The notes below the pieces were generated by a model. That model ran no database searches. It was not told the origin of the DNA and was given only the letters and a program-made list of their open reading frames with translations. The position numbers and the translations under genes were made by a program. DNA of 64,000 bases from Candidatus Sumerlaeota bacterium. Its GTDB lineage: Bacteria > Sumerlaeota > Sumerlaeia > JAFGJS01. The DNA is taken from positions 34,769 through 98,768 of the forward strand of contig JAFGJS010000151.1 in NCBI GenBank assembly GCA_016928995.1. The letters run 5' to 3'. The first letter of the stretch is position 1. Each line of letters starts with the position of its first letter. Below, one piece after another: positions 34,648 to 43,271 of this stretch.

Positions 34648-34752
34648 TTAGCAGCCCGTTGAAAAGGGGTAGCGCCAGCGTCCCGCTGGCATTTTGTGAA
34701 ATGCAAAGCATTGATTTTATTCATGGCAACGACTTTTTCAACGGGCTGTTAG
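34648..34752. mobile_element. Miniature inverted-repeat element (MITE-like) with internal hairpin
   Basis: The 14-base CAGCCCGTTGAAAA at 34652-34665 is exactly repeated in reverse complement at 34735-34748 (TTTTCAACGGGCTG), inside slightly longer imperfect arms. The element is about 100 bases and has no coding capacity. Within it, GCCAGC-GTCCC-GCTGGC near 34674-34690 forms a second small hairpin. It lies between two convergent genes and next to the AT-rich AAA/DUF4276 module, and could be a terminal-inverted-repeat mini-element, act as a terminator, or both. Confidence 0.6.
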
Positions 34753-34764
34753 GGCTTGAATTCA

Positions 34765-35379
34765 TTAAGTCGCAATCTCAATAAGAACATTACGCAATGC
34801 TTGGAAACTGCGTGAGGTATTTACTTCAGGTTTCCAATGTTGAGCTATTGTACGAGCGGCTTCAATTTTTCGTAATCCACCGCGAAAGTAACCAACACGT
34901 TGCATAAGATGTTCAAAAGCTTCCCATGTGCCGCCGCTAATGGTATCCGGATTACGATATTTAGCCTTTTCGGGAATACTCGATGGCACTCTTGGATAAG
35001 CAGTACGAACCGCCTTCCAATCACCAAAATACCACGCCTCAAGTTCTTCAATAGCCAGTCGATTGACAAGTTGATAATTGCGCCCCTTTTTAGATGTTCG
35101 TGTTCGGAGTCTCGCTTTTAATGCGGATTTTTCTAGTCGCTGTTTGAGTTCGTGACAATCATCATCATCGCGATCTATCACGACAATAATCCTCCAATCA
35201 CTCGGTAGCCAATGCTGATAAGCTCGTAAGCGATCAGATAAATTTTTAAGCAAGTCATCTTTACATTGGAATCGATAGATTTCGAAGGTAATGTCACCAA
35301 GCAAACGTGGCAGCAATTCACGCAATGCGGCTTCCATTGACGGCTCTTCAACAAGAACTTCTACATGCGACACAGCCAT
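34765..35379 (-). CDS. DUF4276 (TOPRIM-like) protein, partner of the AAA ATPase
   Basis: 204 residues. The pattern is that of DUF4276: an N-terminal strand with acidic VLVEEPSMEAAL (E11, E12), a second strand IIVVIDRDDDDCHELKQRL (D69, D71-D74), and AIEELEAWYFGDWKAVRTAYP (E111-E114). Acidic residues at these places fit a TOPRIM-like metal site, so nuclease activity is plausible but unproven. Start and ATPase stop overlap as TGATG. One counted 60-base line inside (35221) is 20 G+C of 60. ATPase plus TOPRIM-like pairs include OLD/Gabija and PARIS defence proteins, which this arrangement resembles. Confidence 0.8.
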   Translation of the reverse strand: MAVSHVEVLVEEPSMEAALRELLPRLLGDITFEIYRFQCKDDLLKNLSDRLRAYQHWLPSDWRIIVVIDRDDDDCHELKQRLEKSALKARLRTRTSKKGRNYQLVNRLAIEELEAWYFGDWKAVRTAYPRVPSSIPEKAKYRNPDTISGGTWEAFEHLMQRVGYFRGGLRKIEAARTIAQHWKPEVNTSRSFQALRNVLIEIAT

Positions 35380-36635
35380 CAGTGCTTCCCCTTTTTAGTA
35401 GGAGCGCCAGAATTAACCAACGGATCGCCCAACCCGAAATGTCCTTCCAACCACAGATGCCCCATGGACGCCCCAGCATCAATAAATTCTTTTATGCCTT
35501 TAATTTCGTTTGCACAAGTAGCTTGGCTGTAGCCTTTTTCGTCGCGGAAGATTATCCTTACCTCCTCTGGTTTAGTCGCATCCAGAAAAAATGGTGAATG
35601 GGTAGTCGCTAGAAGTTGCGAATGATCTGACGCAGCCCGGCATTCTTCGGCTAATTCCGGCAGTAATCGTGGATGCAGGAAATTTTCCGGTTCCTCGATA
35701 CCAATAAATTGTGGCGGCTCTGGATCCATGAGAACAACAAGATATGAGAGCATTTTCAATGTTCCATCCGATGCGAATCGCGCCTGCACTGGCGTATCAA
35801 ACGGGGCGTCTTTAATCTGGAGTAATAAATGTCCATCTTGCATCGCTTCGGCTTCAACCCGCTCTAGTCGTGGTACCCGACGGCGTAATGTTGCAAAGAT
35901 TCTTTCAAGGCGATTTGGATGCTGCTCCTTCAAATACTGGATTACATTTGGTAAATTACCGCCAGTTTTACTTAGGCGTTCTTGAGGACCAGCCTCTGGA
36001 CGACTGCGAGTATCCTCAATCGACAGGTATGAAACATACCAGTCCGTGATGAACTCACGTAATGCAGCGACTCTTGGATGCTCGGCAAATTGTCCCAACG
36101 TATTCACCGCAATCAAATCCGGCGATCGCAACGGAATTTCAGAACGAGTATCGTCTTCATCCGGCATCTCGCCACTTACTGCTCGCCCTTGGCCATTTCT
36201 ATACTCTAAAAAGTGGAATGGCCTTCCATGACTACCCCGCTTCCATTGCAGCCATTCTTCGGCAACGTAAGGGCCTTTCGCACCTTCGTCGATCGCCAGA
36301 TGATAAGTGATCAATGGCTGTCGTGGAAACTCTCGATATTTTATCTCGATGACGACGGGGCCATTCTGGCCACGTGTTTTTATCTCACGCGCTCTTCCGC
36401 GGCGATCCCAGGCATGTCGCAATCCATGCATAAAGCATTCGGATAGAAAATTGAATACATCAAATACCGTCGATTTGCCGCTGCCATTAGGTCCGAGTAA
36501 AACCATTAAGGGCGTGATATTCTTAAACTCGACATCTCGAAGTGCCCGGTAATTTTGTACCCTTAAGTATTCGATTCGCGCCGGAATCATGCGTATATCT
36601 TCACTTTTTGCAGGATGGTAATTTTTACTCATCAA
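35379..36635 (-). CDS. AAA (ABC/SMC-like, AAA_21) ATPase of a putative two-gene defence module
   Basis: 418 residues; an internal ATG (M16) just before the conserved [14 protein letters not shown] strand is an alternative start. Walker A is GPNGSGKST at 48-56. A signature-like [10 protein letters not shown] lies at 287-296. The Walker B/D-loop is [13 protein letters not shown] at 310-321, and the switch His346 sits in ATTHSPFF. This is the OLD/RecF-type ATPase layout without its own TOPRIM domain; that role is presumably filled by the coupled DUF4276 protein. Base composition is AT-rich, and a good sigma-70-like promoter lies about 90-120 bases upstream. Confidence 0.88.
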   Translation of the reverse strand: MMSKNYHPAKSEDIRMIPARIEYLRVQNYRALRDVEFKNITPLMVLLGPNGSGKSTVFDVFNFLSECFMHGLRHAWDRRGRAREIKTRGQNGPVVIEIKYREFPRQPLITYHLAIDEGAKGPYVAEEWLQWKRGSHGRPFHFLEYRNGQGRAVSGEMPDEDDTRSEIPLRSPDLIAVNTLGQFAEHPRVAALREFITDWYVSYLSIEDTRSRPEAGPQERLSKTGGNLPNVIQYLKEQHPNRLERIFATLRRRVPRLERVEAEAMQDGHLLLQIKDAPFDTPVQARFASDGTLKMLSYLVVLMDPEPPQFIGIEEPENFLHPRLLPELAEECRAASDHSQLLATTHSPFFLDATKPEEVRIIFRDEKGYSQATCANEIKGIKEFIDAGASMGHLWLEGHFGLGDPLVNSGAPTKKGKH

Positions 36636-36726
36636 ATTATTCCTTCCGCGTTTCGCTCATGATCCCATCAATATTATATGTTTATCAAATGGTCCGGTAT
36701 ACAGCACTACGCTAAACACTTAATTG

Positions 36727-36754
36727 ATAATAGAAATCGTCAACATTAAGTCAA
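36727..36754 (-). promoter_or_regulatory. Putative sigma-70-type promoter of the AAA/DUF4276 pair
   Basis: On the minus strand TTGACT (36749-36754) is followed after 16 bases by TATTAT (36727-36732). It points to the ATPase gene, leaving a leader of about 85 bases. Confidence 0.5.
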
Positions 36755-36825
36755 GACAACAATCTACTCAAGCCGCTGATCAGTAAGTGTTGTATTTCAT
36801 CGATGCATTACCCCATCAATATCGT

Positions 36826-36854
36826 TTGACAAGCTACTTGCCGGTTGATAGAAA
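36826..36854 (+). promoter_or_regulatory. Putative sigma-70-type promoter of scpAB
   Basis: A perfect -35 TTGACA (36826-36831), a 17-base spacer and TAGAAA (36849-36854) as -10. The start of scpA lies about 55 bases beyond the expected transcription start. Confidence 0.55.
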
Positions 36855-36917
36855 CACCGCTCTTTTCGTGGCGGCGCGAGATGACGTTTCGCGACCGTTC
36901 GCACCGGGATGGCCTGA

Positions 36918-37697
36918 ATGAGCGAGTATAAAATTCAATTGCCGTTTTTCACCGGCCCGTTCGATCTGTTGCTCAGCCTGATCAAGGCGAACGAGATGGA
37001 CATATACGACGTCCGCATCGCCGAGGTCGTGGATCAATATCTGGCGTATATCGAGTTAATGCAACTCTGCGATCTGGAGTTGGCGGGTGAATTTCTGGAT
37101 ATGGCCGCCACGCTCGTACGGCTTAAATCGCGCACGCTGCTGCCGCAATCGCCCTACGACAAGGAAGAGGACGAGGAGTTGGAAGAGGAAGTCAGCGAAC
37201 TGCAGAGCGCCAAGGAACTGATTGAGCAACTCGTCGAATACCGCAAATACAAGGAACTCTCCGTTCCGCTGTCGGAACTGGAAGAGCGTCAGGCGCAGGT
37301 GCATTTCCGCTCCAAGATCGGACCGCTGGCGGACTCCGACGTTGGCAGCCAGGAGGAAATCAGCGGCGATCTGGCCTTGCTGCTCAAGGCCCTGAGCCGC
37401 GTGATCAAAGTCCTCGACACGCAGCGCATGCATAAAATCGTGCGCGAGACATGGACCGTCGAGGAGAAGATGCAGGATGTGCTGGAGCGGCTGCGGGAGT
37501 CGGAAACACTTGACGTGACGCGGCTTTTCATGAATTGCATTCATAAAATCGAGTTGATCACGGTGTTTCTGGCCGTGCTCGAACTCTGCAAACGGCGGCG
37601 GATCGGCATTCGCCAGAGCGCCAATTTCGATCGAATTGAAGTCTATAAGCGCGAGGAGCAGTTGGACTATGTCGGACCCCAAGCATCCGAAGAATGA
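36918..37697 (+). CDS. scpA: Segregation and condensation protein A
   Basis: Kleisin subunit that bridges SMC heads and recruits ScpB in chromosome condensation. The 259-residue protein has the ScpA start (LPFFTGPFDLLLSLIKANEMDIYDV), the helix EFLDMAATLVRLKSRTLLP, an acidic linker (EEDEELEEEVSELQ), and the C-terminal winged-helix part with VTRLFMNCIHKIELITVFLAVLEL. This is the normal length and order. The last 29 bases overlap the scpB start region, so the pair is translationally linked. Confidence 0.97.
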   Translation: MSEYKIQLPFFTGPFDLLLSLIKANEMDIYDVRIAEVVDQYLAYIELMQLCDLELAGEFLDMAATLVRLKSRTLLPQSPYDKEEDEELEEEVSELQSAKELIEQLVEYRKYKELSVPLSELEERQAQVHFRSKIGPLADSDVGSQEEISGDLALLLKALSRVIKVLDTQRMHKIVRETWTVEEKMQDVLERLRESETLDVTRLFMNCIHKIELITVFLAVLELCKRRRIGIRQSANFDRIEVYKREEQLDYVGPQASEE

Positions 37698-38715
37698 AGC
37701 CACGCTGGATGAGGCGGAACAGAGCGACACCGAAGCCCTGAACGGCGCGGATGGCGATGTACCGGCGACCGATCCGGCGGCGGCTCCCGAGGAGCAATCC
37801 GAGATGGAAAGCGAGCGCCAGGAAGAATCTGCAATTGTAGAGACGTTGGCCGAGGAATCCGCATCGGATGAAGCAACTGCAACCGATGGCGCTGAGGACG
37901 CTGAAGTCGAGGAATCCGCTGAAGCAGCAGGGGAGGATGAATCTGCGGAGGAGGCCGTCGTCGCAGAAGAGGAAGGCCTCGCGGATGAAACCGGCGGCGA
38001 TGAAGCAACGGACACATCGGAATCCGAGGATGAAACTGAATCCGATGAGCCGGATGAAGCCGATGATGCTGCTGAAGATGAAGATGAACTGGTCATTGAA
38101 AAACTAGAGGGACGCGGCGGACGGCGGAAAAAAGATGAATCGGACGCCGTGCCGCCGATTGAAAATCCACAGCTCGCCTGCTCAGTGCTTGAAGGCTTGC
38201 TGTTCACCAGCAACGAACCGCTTTCCATCCGGCGGCTGAGCAAATTAATGCCGCCGATGAGCGGACAAGAGATCAGCGCCTTGCTGGTCCAGCTGCAATC
38301 CGAATATGACCAGCGCGGCTGCGGGATGCAGATCGCCGAGGTCGCCGGCGGCTATCAAATGGCCACGCGCCCTTCGATCAACGACTGGATTTTGCAGCTG
38401 CATAAAAAAGGCAAGCGCCCCACGTTGTCTCCCGCCGCGCTCGAAACGCTCGCGATTGTGGCCTACAAGCAGCCTGTCACGCGCGCGGAAGTGGACGCCA
38501 TCCGCGGCGTCGATTCATCGAGCCTTTGCCGCCAGCTACAGGAGATCGATCTGATCAAGGTCGTCGGACACAAGGAAGTGGCCGGACGGCCGCAACTCTA
38601 CGGCACCACGCGGACCTTTCTTAAGGCCTTCGGATTGTTTTCACTCAGCGATCTGCCGACCATCGCGGAACTCAAACGAAAATTCGTCCAGGAACCCAAT
38701 GGAGCGCCGGAATAA
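37669..38715 (+). CDS. scpB: Segregation and condensation protein B with long acidic N-terminal extension
   Basis: 348 residues from the ATG at 37669, ten bases after GAGGAG and inside the end of scpA. The true ScpB double winged-helix core occupies only about 167-345: LACSVLEGLLFTSNEPLSI, then LSPAALETLAIVAYKQPVTR, then IRGVDSSSLCRQL and the VAGRPQLYGTTRTFL signature. In front of it, residues 1-150 are a strongly acidic low-complexity arm of Glu, Asp, Ala and Ser. Usual ScpB proteins are about 180-220 residues and lack this. The arm could be disordered and influence ScpA/SMC or DNA contacts; that is inference. Confidence 0.95.
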   Translation: MSDPKHPKNEATLDEAEQSDTEALNGADGDVPATDPAAAPEEQSEMESERQEESAIVETLAEESASDEATATDGAEDAEVEESAEAAGEDESAEEAVVAEEEGLADETGGDEATDTSESEDETESDEPDEADDAAEDEDELVIEKLEGRGGRRKKDESDAVPPIENPQLACSVLEGLLFTSNEPLSIRRLSKLMPPMSGQEISALLVQLQSEYDQRGCGMQIAEVAGGYQMATRPSINDWILQLHKKGKRPTLSPAALETLAIVAYKQPVTRAEVDAIRGVDSSSLCRQLQEIDLIKVVGHKEVAGRPQLYGTTRTFLKAFGLFSLSDLPTIAELKRKFVQEPNGAPE

Positions 38716-39176
38716 GGAAGCCCGCAAGATCTTCTCCTTTTTCAATCCGTCCGCGCATGGTTCGTCTCTCGTATTGAGGCGCGATTCAAGACAAAAAAAC
38801 GTTTGATTTTTATAACCGGTTGTTGGTAAAAACAATAGGCGGACCGGCGTTTATTTTTCCATCCCGAATCGTTGAGCCATATGCCGGTATGGCGGCTTTA
38901 TTTTTCACATCGCAACGGATCAATTGACGACATCCAACGGATGCTGACGTATGCGAGCGCCGGCAATATACGGCTGATTTTCGCGGCGCCCATAGCGGAA
39001 ATGCAAAACGAAAGGCTTATTCGACCATGATTAAAAATGAAACTATCTATATAGTGATCGTTTTGTTTGGTTTTGCCGTTTAAGCCCGGCGCATCGTTCG
39101 CCGATATATCCTTATGAGCACATTATATACATAAAGCGTTCGAACGATTAATTCTATTCAGCAGAGGATGGCCGTA
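38716..39176. other. Intergenic stretch scpB-STAS gene
   Basis: 461 bases with no supported gene. It is fairly AT-rich toward the right end, with TATA-like tracts around 39045-39055 and 39120-39130 but no convincing -35/-10 pair. The Shine-Dalgarno AGAGGA for the STAS gene is at 39163-39168. A possible 18-codon hydrophobic reading frame at 39027 lacks a Shine-Dalgarno and is not called. Confidence 0.45.
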
Positions 39177-40184
39177 ATGACGCGTACGCTTGATTTTAAA
39201 ATCATGAGCAGCGGCAAATGTGTAATCGTCCGGCTGATTGGTTTTCTTTCCATGGGAACCAAATCTCAGGAAATCGGCCGTGAATTGGAACGCCTGCGTG
39301 ATCAAGCCAATATCCGCGTTTGTATCGATTGCAACACTCTGGAAGGAATCGACAGCTCGGGAATCGGAGTGCTGCTCCTTTTCCGCAAGCTGATCAATAA
39401 CATGGGCGGCGTGATGTCTCTGGCGATCCCGCCAAACACGTTTGTGCGCAAGGCGCTCAACCTGGCGTCGCTGGGGAGCATGCTGAATATTCACGACAGC
39501 GCGATTGACTCCGCCAATTTTCTGAAATCCTGCCATGTCGATGAATCGGAGCTCTTCACGAATGTGCTGAATCAGGTCTGCGGCAACACATCCTATAACG
39601 AGCAGCGATTCGCCCGTGAGATTTCGCGCCAAAGCAAGGAAATCAAAGGATCGTTGAGCTTTATTGAGCGGTTGGCTGTATCTGCGCTGAAGGATAATCT
39701 CAACACATTATGGGGCCAGGTGATTACCACTCGTTTGGATCGGCTCTGTCATCATGTCGAAGCGGAATACGCGCATTACACGGATTTGCCGGAAAACAGC
39801 GCCGCTATTTATGCTGTTGATCGCTACGCCATCGCCAACACTCTGGTGGATTGCTATTTGCGCAACAATAAATGGATCACATATAATTGCTGTGCGGCGA
39901 TGAATCAATTCCTGGAATTCGCGCAGGAAGCGCAAAAGCGCGGCGTGCAATGCTGGGTGTTTTGCCCTGGCGATAATCCGGATATGAACGCCGTCGCCGC
40001 CATGTGCGGCGAACTGCAATGCACTTCGCCATCCTCCCGGTTCATCATCTACGCTCCGTGGTTTCAGTTTGCGAACAAAGAGCCCGGAGGATTCGAGCGA
40101 ATTTCCGTTTGCCAATCATTCAATCAATTTGAAGAAGTGATGAGGCGGAAATTCGGTGCGAAAGCGGAGGCCGAGACGGGTTGA
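39177..40184 (+). CDS. STAS-domain protein with uncharacterised C-terminal domain
   Basis: 335 residues from the ATG at 39177 (AGAGGA eight bases upstream; an ATG at 39168 overlaps that site). Residues 1-110 are a STAS domain: CVIVRLIGFLSMGTKSQEIG, then VCIDCNTLEGIDSSGIGVLLLF with the IDSSGIG loop carrying the candidate phosphorylated Ser, then IPPNTFVRKALNLASL. The remaining 220 residues are helical then alpha/beta (FAQEAQKRGVQCWVFCPGDNPD; FIIYAPWFQF), and I do not recognise them. Such an output domain on a STAS module suggests an effector switched by kinase/phosphatase pairs like those at 21-27 kb. Confidence 0.8.
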   Translation: MTRTLDFKIMSSGKCVIVRLIGFLSMGTKSQEIGRELERLRDQANIRVCIDCNTLEGIDSSGIGVLLLFRKLINNMGGVMSLAIPPNTFVRKALNLASLGSMLNIHDSAIDSANFLKSCHVDESELFTNVLNQVCGNTSYNEQRFAREISRQSKEIKGSLSFIERLAVSALKDNLNTLWGQVITTRLDRLCHHVEAEYAHYTDLPENSAAIYAVDRYAIANTLVDCYLRNNKWITYNCCAAMNQFLEFAQEAQKRGVQCWVFCPGDNPDMNAVAAMCGELQCTSPSSRFIIYAPWFQFANKEPGGFERISVCQSFNQFEEVMRRKFGAKAEAETG

Positions 40185-40213
40185 ACGCGCCGCCCTCGAA
40201 CTCCGACGTCTCG

Positions 40214-40552
40214 CTATGATCGTAATTTTGGATTATCGCGGTGACGCTCGCTGTCACGGTGCGTTTTCTTATCCAGCGATCGCCGCAGCGCCGCTTCCAG
40301 ATCCACTCCCGTCTGATTCGCCAGGCAAATCAAGACAAATAGAACATCCGCCAGTTCCTCGTCCAGCGTGGCATCCGGCTCGCTGGCTTTTCCGCATTGA
40401 TCGCCGAAGCGCCGGGCGAACAGCCGGGCGAGTTCGCCGACTTCCTCCATCAACACCGCCAGATTGGTCAGCTCGGAAAAATAACGCACTCCAATGGTCT
40501 GGATCCACTCTTCCACAATTTTCTGCGCGCCTTTGAGGGTCAGCTCGTCCAT
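40214..40552 (-). CDS. MazG-like nucleotide pyrophosphohydrolase
   Basis: 112 residues, all-alpha NTP-PPase fold. The metal-binding pattern is complete: EEVGE (E36, E37, E40), later EELADV with E66 and D69. This is the single-domain MazG-like/dCTPase group, smaller than two-domain MazG. It presumably hydrolyses a (d)NTP to monophosphate and pyrophosphate, as nucleotide-pool cleaning. AAAAGGA lies nine bases before the ATG. It is convergent with the STAS gene and divergent from the outer-membrane gene. Confidence 0.85.
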   Translation of the reverse strand: MDELTLKGAQKIVEEWIQTIGVRYFSELTNLAVLMEEVGELARLFARRFGDQCGKASEPDATLDEELADVLFVLICLANQTGVDLEAALRRSLDKKTHRDSERHRDNPKLRS

Positions 40553-40876
40553 TTTCAGTCATCCTTTTCCGTCAGCTCGATATTCAATGCCGTACCGTCC
40601 ATAAGAATTTCAGACCAGTAAGGCTGAAATCATATCGGAATGCCCTTCTGCGCTCAAGCGTGAAGCATTTTTTGCGCATCGATTGTGAAATTGCACGCAA
40701 CTTGCTGATAGGAGAAGCAAAACGAATGATATAGCGAAAGAAAGATAAAAAAAACGAAAAATAGCAGCTCAATCAAGGAAAAAACAGAAACATTCTGCGT
40801 TGCGCCAGAAATAAAAGATCATCCTGTATAAAATGTGACACTTTAAAATATTACTCATTCCTAAAGGAGAGATGTT
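40553..40876. other. Divergent intergenic stretch mazG-like / TorF-like gene
   Basis: 324 bases between divergent genes. Visible signals are a strong Shine-Dalgarno (AAAGGAGAGATG) for the outer-membrane gene and a TATAAA at 40827-40832 with no good -35 at the right distance. No RNA gene or repeat was recognised. Confidence 0.45.
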
Positions 40877-41653
40877 ATGTTCAAAAAAGTTCCACTAATC
40901 CGGCCGGTCATCACGATCCTGGCGCTATTGACAATTGGAGCGACGCTTGCCCCGGCTCAGGATGAGGAGTCGCCGCTCTCATTCGAAATCACGTCCGATA
41001 TCTACAGCAAATACGTCTGGCGCGGCATTAATCTGACGGACGACTGGGTCTGGCAACCTGGCGCCAGTGGTTCGTTGGATGTCGGGGTCGGGAGCGTTTC
41101 ATTAGGCGTATGGGGCAATATGGATCTGACTGATGTCAATGACAACGACAAGGAATTCAATGAGGTGGACTATTCGTTGGATTTCTCTTACACCGTCGCG
41201 GAGAAGATTAATATCTCGCATGGACTGATTTTTTACGATTTCCCCAACACGGAATATGACAGCACCTGGGAAGTATACACGGCGATTGGCCTGGATGTCC
41301 CGCTGGCGCCAACCTTGACGGGGTATTACGATCTTGATGAAATTGAAGGGATTTACCTGACTTTCGACCTTTCCCATTCGGTTCCCATCGTTGATGAAGA
41401 CAGCATGTCTGTCAGTTTGGACCTTGGCTCACAAGTGGGCTATGGCGATGACGACCATAACATGGGCTACTACGGCGCGGGCAGCGGCTTCACGAACTTG
41501 AATCTCACCGCAGGCGTTTCCGTCGGCGTGGGCGAGCATTTCTCGTTCGGTCCCTCTGTCACATGGTCGCGCCTGTTGGACGGCGAGATCCGCGATGCGA
41601 TGGGCTATGACGACGAGTGGTATTACGGTTTGTCAATGAGCGTCGCGTTTTAA
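40877..41653 (+). CDS. TorF-like outer-membrane beta-barrel protein
   Basis: 258 residues with a signal peptide (positively charged start, hydrophobic 12-27, likely cleavage after APA at 25-27). The mature part alternates polar and hydrophobic residues in beta-barrel style. It begins with the family pattern SFEITSDIYSKYVWRGINLTDD, seen in the TorF/Gcw_chp family of outer-membrane proteins, and ends with Phe (SMSVAF), as usual for BAM substrates. The role in that family is unclear; a porin-like channel is the usual guess. Own Shine-Dalgarno AAAGGAGAG and a strong terminator downstream make it a single-gene unit. Confidence 0.85.
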   Translation: MFKKVPLIRPVITILALLTIGATLAPAQDEESPLSFEITSDIYSKYVWRGINLTDDWVWQPGASGSLDVGVGSVSLGVWGNMDLTDVNDNDKEFNEVDYSLDFSYTVAEKINISHGLIFYDFPNTEYDSTWEVYTAIGLDVPLAPTLTGYYDLDEIEGIYLTFDLSHSVPIVDEDSMSVSLDLGSQVGYGDDDHNMGYYGAGSGFTNLNLTAGVSVGVGEHFSFGPSVTWSRLLDGEIRDAMGYDDEWYYGLSMSVAF

Positions 41654-41739
41654 CGAAATGACAACGGATGAGAGCATTTAAACCGTTTCGATAACCCATT
41701 TCCTTCCACCATTCCGATTTTTAATCGGAATCCTTGCCT

Positions 41740-41773
41740 GGCAGTCTCCCGCAAAGGAGACTGCCTTTTTTTT
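41740..41773 (+). terminator. Intrinsic terminator of the TorF-like gene
   Basis: Perfect 10-bp stem GGCAGTCTCC (41740-41749) / GGAGACTGCC (41756-41765), six-base loop, then eight T. Confidence 0.95.
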
Positions 41774-41875
41774 CACGGAATCGTTGCGCATGATGCTCCG
41801 CGCGATTATGCTCTATGTCTTCCAGTTTGCTGTTTGTAGTTTGAATTGAATCTTTCCAGCCGAGGAGCCCATCGG

Positions 41876-42616
41876 ATGAGTGAAACGATCCGCGTTATAG
41901 TATGGAATGAAAATGTGCATGAGCAAAAAGACGAGGCCGTGCGCCAGTTATATCCCGACGGCATGCACAGCGTGATCGCCGGAGCGTTGAACCAGGTTCC
42001 GGGAATCAAAGCGGAGACGGCGACGTTGCAGGAACCCGAACACGGCCTGACGGAGGAGCGTCTGGCTCAGACCGACGTGCTGGTCTGGTGGGGCCATTGC
42101 GCGCATCATGAGGTGGATGACGCCGTGGTGGAACGGGTTCAGCGGCACTGCTTGCAGGGGCTGGGACTGGTTGCGCTGCACTCCGCGCACCGTTCAAAGA
42201 TCCTCATGCGCCTGCTGGGCACGTCCTGCGCCATTCGTTGGCGCGAGTCGGGCGAGAAGGAACGATTGTGGGTCGTGGAGCCGGGGCATCCAATCGCGGA
42301 GGGGATCGGCGAGTACTTTGAATTGCCGCAGACCGAAATGTACGGCGAGCGTTTCGACATCCCCGCTCCAGAAAAAACAGTTTTCATTTCTTGGTTTGAA
42401 GGCGGCGAGGTGTTCCGCAGCGGCTGCTGTTGGGAGCGGGGCAACGGCCGGATTTTTTACTTCCGGCCCGGACATGAGGAGTATCCGGTTTACTACAATG
42501 AAACGGTGCATCGGGTGATTGCCAACGCCTGCCGTTGGGCCAAGCCGCGCATGCGCGGCGGCGAATTGGCCGGCCGCAACACTCCGCCGCTGGAAAACAG
42601 GACGTCTCAAGCATGA
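41876..42616 (+). CDS. ThuA-like domain protein (GATase-like fold)
   Basis: 246 residues from the ATG at 41876, eight bases after GAGGAG. The whole length follows the ThuA/trehalose-utilisation family: IRVIVWNENVHEQKDEAVRQLYPDGMH at the start, then TDVLVWWGHCAHHEVDD, LGLVALHSAHRSKILMRLLG, GHPIAEGIGEYFELP and IFYFRPGHEEYPVYYNETV. ThuA members have a class I amidotransferase-like fold and are linked to sugar metabolism; the exact reaction is not known. The stop overlaps the start of the DnaD-like gene (ATGA), an unexpected partner. Confidence 0.9.
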   Translation: MSETIRVIVWNENVHEQKDEAVRQLYPDGMHSVIAGALNQVPGIKAETATLQEPEHGLTEERLAQTDVLVWWGHCAHHEVDDAVVERVQRHCLQGLGLVALHSAHRSKILMRLLGTSCAIRWRESGEKERLWVVEPGHPIAEGIGEYFELPQTEMYGERFDIPAPEKTVFISWFEGGEVFRSGCCWERGNGRIFYFRPGHEEYPVYYNETVHRVIANACRWAKPRMRGGELAGRNTPPLENRTSQA

Positions 42617-43251
42617 TTCGCAATGCGCCCGAATGGCTGGAATTTTCCGGCCTGCCGCAGAAACTGAACGAAAAACTCGGTCTTGGGGCGTGGCCGTTGT
42701 TTGAACGGCTCGTGCGTCTGGATTGCGAGCGCAATGCCATGCCGGGGATGGTGGAGTTGCCCCTGTCGCAACTGGCGATGCGCGTGGGGCAAAGCGCGGA
42801 AGACGTGGTGAAATCGCTCGAAGGTTTCCGTAAACTGAAAGTCGGGCAGTGCTTCATCCCCGAACATCCGGACGAGGAACTGCTGTTTAAGGTCGCCGTG
42901 CCGCTCAAGACGCCGCTGAAACGGCCAGCGATCAAGCAACGCATGCGCGAGGCCGGTTTGGCGGGGCCATGGGAGTTTCGCTATTTGGAAGCGGAGGATT
43001 CCGCCGCCGCTGAAGAGCAGCTGCAGCGCGTCGTGGACCTGTATTTCGACAACATTCAGCTCAAGGTGAACACCTTCATCCTTGACGAATTGCGCCTGCT
43101 CTCGACAAGATTCGCGGTTGGAGAGATTGAGCGTGTGTTTGAACTTGCCCGGCGGACGGAATTGCGCAGCCTCAAATGGGTTGCCAAGGAGTTGTATCGC
43201 CGCGAGAAGAAACGGCAAAGCGAACAAGCGCAGACGAAGGACATCGAATAA
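42613..43251 (+). CDS. DnaD-like replication protein (putative)
   Basis: 212 residues. Residues about 10-100 look like a winged helix of the DnaD/replication initiator kind (WPLFERLVRLDCERN...ELPLSQLAMRVGQSAEDVVKSLEGFRKL). Residues about 140-200 resemble the DnaD/DnaB_2 C-terminal domain (LDELRLLSTRFAVGEIERVF and the LRSLKWVAKELYRRE end). The next gene, 21 bases on, is a DnaC/DnaI-like ATPase. In Bacillus, DnaD and DnaI act together in loading the replicative helicase, so a helicase-loading pair is my inference. Overlap with thuA (ATGA) is direct. Confidence 0.6.
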   Translation: MIRNAPEWLEFSGLPQKLNEKLGLGAWPLFERLVRLDCERNAMPGMVELPLSQLAMRVGQSAEDVVKSLEGFRKLKVGQCFIPEHPDEELLFKVAVPLKTPLKRPAIKQRMREAGLAGPWEFRYLEAEDSAAAEEQLQRVVDLYFDNIQLKVNTFILDELRLLSTRFAVGEIERVFELARRTELRSLKWVAKELYRREKKRQSEQAQTKDIE

Positions 43252-43271
43252 AGCAAGGACGAAGACTGACC

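Noticed and set aside
39027-39083. 18-codon hydrophobic small frame upstream of the STAS gene
   Set aside because: No Shine-Dalgarno and no further support; indistinguishable from chance.
40584-40772. Short minus-strand frame with a PilZ-like LERRRAFRY stretch
   Set aside because: Only a few residues fit, the rest is unlike PilZ and there is no ribosome-binding site.
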